Positions 58,120-64,000 of a stretch of 64,000 bases of DNA are shown piece by piece. The stretch is taken from NCBI GenBank assembly GCA_022036555.1, contig CM039124.1, positions 54,652,456-54,716,455 on the forward strand. The letters run 5' to 3'. The translations under genes were made by a program, and so were the position numbers. This DNA is from Microstegium vimineum. Its lineage: Eukaryota > Streptophyta > Magnoliopsida > Poales > Poaceae. The notes under the pieces are model-generated. The model ran no database searches. It saw nothing but the letters and a program-made list of their open reading frames with translations, and was not told the DNA's origin. Position 1 is the stretch's first letter. Every line of letters starts with the position of its first letter.

Positions 58120-60167
58120 CACCACGGTCGTCGACGGGTCCACGGCCGCCTTGACGGCGTCCAGGATGGTGGTGCCGACGGTGATGCGCCCCGTGTCGCC
58201 CTGCCACTCGATCGTCCACCCGCCGCACTGGTACCCCAGGTTGTCTGCGTGGCTGCCGGCGACCAGGATCTTGGCGGCCTTCTTGGGCAGCGGCAGCAGC
58301 GGCGCGTCGCCCGGCTTCTTGCCGTTCTTGAGGAGGACCAGCGACTTCCTCACCGCCTCCCGCGCCAGGTCCCTGTGCTCCTGCTTCCCCAGCTGGTCCG
58401 CGAGGCTACGGTCCGGCATGGGGTTCTCGAACAGGCCCATGGTGAACTTGACGCGCAGGATCCGCGTCACGGCGTCGTCGATCCTTCTCATCGGGATCAC
58501 CCCGCTGTTGACGTGGCCGGTCAGGATGGTGATGAAGCTTTGGTAGTTGTTGGGCACCATGATCTGAAGCACGATACACCACAGCAGTTAGTTGGTAATA
58601 AGCATCATCTATTTAGGTGATGCCAGAGAGAGCCTGGCTTGCCATGGCAATGCTAGTTTGGCTGGCTTACCATGTCAAGGCCAGCAAGAATTGAAGCCTG
58701 CACAGAGTAGGAGTAATCCGCCCCAGGAGGGCTGGTGATCCTGTCAATGCCTCCCAATCTGAGATCGTAAATCCCTGTGGAAAAAAAAAAACCCAAACAG
58801 GCAGAATCTGAGCAACTAATGCATGGCAACGAGTTCCAATCTGAAGACTACTGCATCTGTTCTTTTCAATTCACTCACCGTGAAGTTGAGCTTGTTCTTG
58901 AGGTAGTCTGTGATGAGGTCGTGGTTGGCGTGCATCTTGAGCCCGTTCCAGCTGGAGTAGGAGATCATGACAGTGGAGACGCCCTTCCGGAGCGCGTCCA
59001 GGTAGGCCGGCATGTGGATGTTCATCAGGCCGTTGCGGTCGATGATAGTGTTGTTCTCGTTGATGCCGTTCTGGGTGCCACCGTCGCCGACGTAGTGCTT
59101 GGCGCACGCCGCCACCTTGTTCCTGCGGCCACAAATCCAAGCCATTCAGAACATATGCATGCACAACGGCTGCACGTGGATGGACGGTGCCCTGAAGAAT
59201 TGAATCGGCTTGAGGGTCTTCTTCTCACTCACTTTCCGGCGGCGAAGGGCATGCCGCTGGTGAAGTTCTTCGGGACGTCGCCCTGCAGGCCCGGGATGAG
59301 CTCAGTCATGTCCTGCACGATACGGTGGTCCTCGCTGTAGCTCTCGTAGCACCGGCCCCACCTCGGATCACGGCACACCTGCGCAACCAACAGCAACATC
59401 AGCTCATCAGCAACACTGACACTAGTAGGGAAGCAGCTGGAGCTGGCATTGTCTCAAGACAAGAAGAGATTCAGGATGCTTACAGCAATGCATGGCGCGA
59501 ACGCGTACTGGATGCCGGTGGCTCTCACTTCAAGCGCGGTCGCGGCGCCGATCCTCTTCACCAGATTTGGATCCCTGGTGGCACCGAGGCCGACGTTGTG
59601 GGGGAAGATGGTGGCGCCGTACACGTTGTTATGGCCATGGACGGCGTCGATGCCGTAGATCATGGGGATGCCGAGGCGCGTGGACAGGCACGCCTGCTGG
59701 AAGTCGGTGACCATGTCCATCCACTCCGCCGCCGTGGCCTGCTTCCGCGGCACGCTGCCGCCGCCGCTAAGCAGGCTGCCGATGAAGTAGTCCTTGAGCA
59801 CCTGCGGCGACGCGACGAGCCGCTCGATCTGCGTCATCTGCCCGATCTTCTCGGCTAGCGTCATCCGGGATAGCAGGTCCCTCACGCGGACCTCCACGCC
59901 GTTCCTGGGGTCCTTGTACGGCAGCAGCACGGCCTGGGCGTCACCACCGTACGCCGCGGACCAGAAGAGCAGCAGCAGCGCGGCCACCGCCGGCGCCGTC
60001 AGTAGCGCCATCCTGTGGCGGCGGAGGAGCGGGACGAGCCGCCTCCGGACCTGCGCGTCGTAGCATTGCAGACACCATATCAGAACCTCCGTCAAGTGCC
60101 CCTCCAGAAGCTCGAGGACGCCCGACGACCTGATGCGGCCGGCGAGCTCCCTGAGCTCCCTGCCCAT
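58120..60167 (-). CDS. GH3 beta-D-glucan exohydrolase copy 4, C-terminus lost in gap
   Basis: Exons on the minus strand: 60167-59484, 59378-59233, 59122-58879, 58774-58671, 58563-58120 (gap). Landmarks are MALLTAPAVAALLLLFWS (signal peptide), KIGQMTQIER, GIDAVHGHNNVYGATIFPHN, CRDPRWGRCYESYSED, KHYVGDGGTQNGINENNT, SYSSWNG, GFTISDW (nucleophile Asp) and IMVPNNYQ, ending DPSTTVV at the gap. The GEPPYAET region is missing. Exon 4 is 104 nt where copy 2 has 105: one G is absent near 58750, just after SDWE, which shifts the frame; error or mutation cannot be told apart. It lacks the introns copy 2 has after FIG, at GATR|DP, and after LGKQ. Its first exon duplicates copy 3, with an extra seven residues (RELRELA) at the N-terminus. 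Confidence 0.87.
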
Positions 60168-60436
60168 GGCCGGTTGGGTTGGTCAACGGCCAGGCACGAA
60201 GAGATGCAGGGATCCAAGAAACCATTTATGGTGGAGACTACTAAACGAGACTAGATACTACGACCGGATTTGGCTCGTCGGCCGTGCCATGTGCTGAGCT
60301 CCCTGCCCATGGCCGGTTGGGTTGGTCAACGGCCAGGCACGAAGAGATGCAGGGATCCAAGAAACCATTTATGATGGAGACTACTAAACGAGACTAGATA
60401 CTACGACCGGATTTGGCTCGTCGGCCGTGCCATGTG
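60151..60436 (-). repeat. 143-bp tandem duplication covering the start codon of GH3 copy 4
   Basis: Units 60151-60293 and 60294-60436 are nearly identical (one T/A difference seen). Each includes CTGAGCTCCCTGCCCATGG, so a second ATG (at 60310, minus) arises upstream of the main start and opens a 19-codon uORF ending in TAG. Confidence 0.85.
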
Positions 60437-61558
60437 CTCGCTGGGGTGCATGCAGATGGAATACGATTTATGATCGAGTAATTGAGATTTAACAACAAGT
60501 AGGCTGTCATATCAAGGTGTCCCTTTCGTTGCTGAGAACAAAAAAGAACCTCTCTGGTCTCTGCACCCGTTGGGTAAACAGCATGGGCCATGATGCTAAC
60601 ATTAGTTTTAACTAGTGTTTTGCTGATAGGGCAGCATGCTTTTGATAATAAAGATAAAAGGGTTTGATGTGAAAATGGCTCCAGACCTGTAGCAGTCTCT
60701 GTAAATTCATAGCACTACAGTAATAACAACTGAAAAAGAGCAGGAGTTCGGACGGGTTAAAAGTAAAAGTAAGACCAAAATATCAAATGATTTTCTTGTG
60801 CGTGGTCGGAAAAAAAAAGTCGTTCGTATATTAGTAAAACCAAGAACAGGAAATTAGCTGCAAACTGCCAATGAAAGAAAAAACCAGCAAGCTAGTATAT
60901 CAAACGATTTGCTTGCAAAGCACTACTACTCCAAAGCAGGGAAAGTCCGTCGGGAGAAGAAGAGGAAGGAGGGAGTTGCGGCCATGAGAGCGAACCAATC
61001 AATCAATCACCAGAAGCAGAGGAACTGGCCTTGATGCCTTGATGGAGCCTTGCTGTGCCACAAATGCGTGAGCCCGGCAAGGATGAACAGGAGAGGCTGC
61101 TGGCTTGGGTTATATGAAGCAAGTACAGGCACGATCGGAGAAGTGGCGGCGGCACTGCTCGTATGAGGCTGCTGAGGGGACAGATGAGACGCCAAATTCA
61201 ATGCGTTTGTTGCAACCGATTGGAATCCCTCTCTAGGCTCTAGCACAGCACACAAAGGTCCAACACGCGTGAACGGACGGCCCCCCTCCGATTACAGAGA
61301 GAGTGCCCGGACACGCGCTACATGCCATGAGCAACAGGACACACACGCCGGCGCAGCTCATGCACACGCGTGTTCGTGCCGTGCTGTGCAGTTACGTATG
61401 CAGTGCAGTGCTGGATTGCTGTTGCTGCAAACAATACAAGTGCGATCGATATTGATTCGATTCAGCAAGAAACCGCCCGTGTCTTCTTACCAGAAAAGTG
61501 GAGCAGAGCAGCAGATGGGAAGAGAAGGAAGGAGGAGGCGATCAGTCTAGCATCATCC

Positions 61559-61680
61559 TTGGCAGGATTATACACTGTTCTGATCTGACAAGATTATGCA
61601 CTGCTGATTGATTTCTTGTGAGAGAAAAATGCTGTTCTACCTGAATTTAAACCGTCTGAAAAACCAAGCGAATAGGCTGC
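61559..61680. mobile_element. MITE of the CCTGTTCGTTTG family, present only in the right arm
   Basis: Shares CTGATTTCTTGTGAGAGAAA-type core and AAACC...AGCGAATAGGCTG end with the element at 13611-13732. The left arm has an uninterrupted CCGGGAGCAGAAAAGCCAGG at this place (43649-43668). Confidence 0.8.
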
Positions 61681-62323
61681 TGGCTTTTCTGCTCCCGGCG
61701 AGTGTGCTTTATATAAAAGGAGCAGCAGCAGGACTACAGGAGAGGTGGAGAGCAGGTATCCCGGATAAGGGCTGAGGAGTGGTTGGAGCAGGGACCGCGT
61801 CCGCCCGCCATTGGCACCTTCAATGCGAGCCACAGGCACAAAATATCCTTTTTTTTTTTGCTCTCCGTGACGATCCGTACGTCGTCCCCGATTGTTGCCT
61901 TCCGGCGCGGCGAAAGCAACCCCGTCCGTCCGTGACGGAATCTGGCCTGTTCTCCTCCCGGCGGCGAGAATTACGGCTACTGCTGGATTACTACTTACCA
62001 CTTACAGCTACAGCCGCGGTTAGTGTGCGAGCACACAGCACAAGAGGTAGTTGAAGGAAGAATACGATGAGGACGAATGCAAGCGCAGAAAGAAAGAACG
62101 AATGCATGCAACAAATCCTCTGTTCTGTTCTGTTTGTTTTTTCTTTTGCCAAAACATTGGGGGGACTCACTCGTGCGAGCAGTTTCATCGCCCCCCCCAT
62201 GTGAGCGATCCAGGACACCGTGGGCCGGGACGCTGGACGGGAGCGCAGCACGGTGAGGCAGAGCTGATGAGCAACGCCGGTATAGCAGCCGTGGGAAGAT
62301 CGAACGACAACAATGCCGCCAAA

Positions 62324-62349
62324 GGGGGGGGGGGGGGGGGGGGGGGGGG
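62324..62349. repeat. G26 homopolymer
   Basis: Twenty-six G in the leader region of GH3 copy 4. The left arm has no such run. Confidence 0.95.
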
Positions 62350-62468
62350 AAGCCGAGAGAGAGGCTCGAGGAGGAAGAGGATGGCTAGATTATGCATGCC
62401 CTGTGCGAGATTTATATATATTTATAAAGAAGAGCAAGGACCGAAGGACGGGGACTGGTGTTACTTAC

Positions 62469-62941
62469 GGGATGAGGCTAGGTATAGCTAGTCGTCTAGC
62501 TCAAGGCAAGAACGAATCCGTCCGCGCCGTGATGGGCCGAGGTGTGGTGGGTGGCCGGTGAGGCGGCAGCAGAGCACGGGACCCCGTCGATCGAAAGCGA
62601 CGCTCGCCACCCGTCTCGTCCCAGATCAGCAGCGACCCGCAACCCGCCGCACTGTTCCTTCACGGCAGCGCACACTCTTCTCTCTCTCTCTAATCTAATC
62701 AAGCCCTATCCTGCTCCCTCCCCTCCGCCACGGCCACCGCCGACTCCGGCGTCCAACTTGTCCGCGAATTATTCCACCAAGTGGAGGAGTGCGCGCAGAA
62801 GCAACGCCGCACCCACCCGCTTCAGCAAGCCAAGCAAGCAACAATGGCGGACAGTGGACCGAGGAACGAAGACGAGTCCGGAGGGGGAGCGAGCGCTGCA
62901 GGTGGTGGTGGGAGACGCCATGGCGGACGCAGTGATTTTAT
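62469..62941 (-). promoter_or_regulatory. TATA box, 5'UTR exon and donor of GH3 copy 4
   Basis: TATAAAAT on the minus strand at 62941-62934, with the same downstream ATCACTGCGTCCGCC as copy 3. The conserved donor CCC|GTAAGT follows exon end 62469. Leader intron continues toward 60168. Confidence 0.5.
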
Positions 62942-63561
62942 AGCGAGAGACGAAAGGATCGAGGAAACGGGCGGGCTCGAGGACGCGCGGCAACGGACAA
63001 GGGGAACCAGGGCGGCTGCCCCTGCCTCGTTGATTGAATAGCAATAAACCCCAACGTTCGAATCGGGAGACGCATCCCGCCGCCCGTGGAGGAACCGACG
63101 GCCGGGATCCGTCCGGAGGTCCGACCGAGGCCCGACCCCGTCGTGCCGTGGCCCGTGGGGTAGGCGTGTTAGGTGGGGAGTGGGGACTTGGGAGGGCAAC
63201 GTGAGCGCCATGCCCGGGCTGCCTGCCCCTTTTTTCTTTTCGTGGTGGTCTGCGGCTTTTCGGCCAGGAAGCCAACGGTCGGCAAATGCAACGCGTGACA
63301 GACGTTGCTGCTAATCCTTTTTTAATAAGTAATTAATTAGTATTACAGCTTTTTTTGAGTAATTATTACAGCTTTGCTGATCTCAATGCCACTTCTCATG
63401 CCTTCTGTTCTCGCGTTGGATATCGAGTCCTTTTTGTTTGTTTGGGAGATACGGTTGATTCGATTCTTCGTCGTCTTACGCATTTTGATATTTGAGACTT
63501 GGGAGCTGTACCGTTTGAGTTTCGGGTTTCATTTCCTTGACGTGGCTGAGGATGGCGCATA

Positions 63562-63839
63562 AGCGCAAGGATAATAACTCATCATATTGTTGGCTATAAG
63601 CTCATGTCAAGTCATATATAGCTAGTCATACAGCTAACTCATATAATAAGCTAGCTATTTGGTGGACGGTATAGACCGTAGTCATTTAATGCTCATGTGT
63701 TCCAACAATCTACAGAGCGGTGGCATCTCGCTCGTAGCGGGCTGGGAGAGAGCTGGAAAAGTAACTTTTTCTCGTATCTTGGGGTTTTTTTTACATGGAT
63801 TCCTTGCAGCCGGCTAAAACATGTTACTATACTTGCTCT
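63562..63839. mobile_element. MITE, complete right-arm copy (empty site)
   Basis: Ends AGCGCAAGGATAATAAC and GTTACTATACTTGCTCT are imperfect inverted repeats, about 278 bp. It contains GGATTCCTTGCAGCCGGCTA, the unoccupied form of the AAGGA target used by the solo LTR in the left arm. Confidence 0.75.
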
Positions 63840-63847
63840 AAGCTCGA

Positions 63848-64000
63848 TACTCCCTCCATTCTCAAAAACCTTGTAGTTTAGGACAAGGTTTTAGTCAAAT
63901 ATTGAGAATATTTAAAAAAAAATTACGGTTAAAGTTACACTTTGAAGACCATGTCATTTTCTACAACGACAATTTTTTTAGTATGAAGGAGTATATTCTC
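63848..64000. mobile_element. Stowaway-type MITE, possibly cut by the window end
   Basis: Opens TACTCCCTCCATTCTCAAAA. A degenerate GAAGGAGTAT near 63984-63993 may be its far end. Confidence 0.5.

Larger units (their letters stand above)
59670..63839 (-). repeat. Right arm of the GH3 inverted duplication
   Basis: Reverse-complement match to 41464-45251 from coding exon 1 out to the MITE at 63562-63839. It lacks the 17-kb retrotransposon nest and carries a MITE (61559-61680) and a 143-bp tandem duplication (60151-60436) absent from the left arm. Confidence 0.85.

Noticed and set aside
57961..58572. Open frame reading through the second N gap
   Set aside because: It joins GH3 exon 5 to the TSL 3' flank across 100 N; the codons over the gap are meaningless.

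Overview
The window reads as nuclear DNA of a panicoid grass, probably sorghum, sugarcane or Miscanthus kin (inference). The signs are intron-split plant genes with GC-rich exons, nested LTR retrotransposons with 5-bp target duplications, many Stowaway-type MITEs and two scaffold gaps of exactly 100 N. There are no bacterial features, CRISPR arrays or tRNA/rRNA genes.

Layout. 1-4356 is the 3' part of an LTR retrotransposon carrying a decayed antisense plant-mobile-domain ORF; it sits inside an older minus-strand LTR (4357-4739). A PIF/Harbinger transposase remnant lies near 5050-5376. Two plus-strand family GH3 beta-D-glucan exohydrolase genes follow: one at 6237-8408 broken by a 10-bp deletion, and an intact nine-exon gene at 16997-19892. 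Between them lie an 0.85-kb near-perfect inverted repeat and several MITEs. 24141-41463 is a nest: a ~3.35-kb solo LTR (TSD AAGGA) split by a young 14-kb SIRE/Maximus-like Copia element (25552-39510, TSD ACGTC, LTRs nearly identical).

A third GH3 gene (plus, from 44758) runs into a gap at 45252. The next contig, 45352-58019, holds a divergent pair sharing one short intergenic region: an EEF1A-lysine methyltransferase-like gene (minus, 47016-49190) and a TOUSLED-like kinase gene (plus, 49842-57772). After the second gap a fourth GH3 gene lies on the minus strand (60167 down to 58120). The GH3 copies flanking the kinase contig, with about 3.3 kb of upstream DNA, form inverted duplicate arms (41464-45251 and about 59670-63839). 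The right arm is an empty site for the 17-kb nest seen in the left arm.

Function. The GH3 enzymes are expected to be secreted to the cell wall, where they trim beta-glucans. TOUSLED is a nuclear kinase linked to chromatin replication and development. The methyltransferase should modify translation factor eEF1A. Nothing in the sequence couples these roles; they look like ordinary neighbours. I found no convincing new biological system. The most interesting signals are the inverted GH3 duplication, uneven intron loss among the GH3 copies, a possible frame-saving splice shift in the first GH3 gene, and short-motif or hairpin arrays inside two unrelated LTR elements. Several genes carry single-base indels that look like assembly errors.
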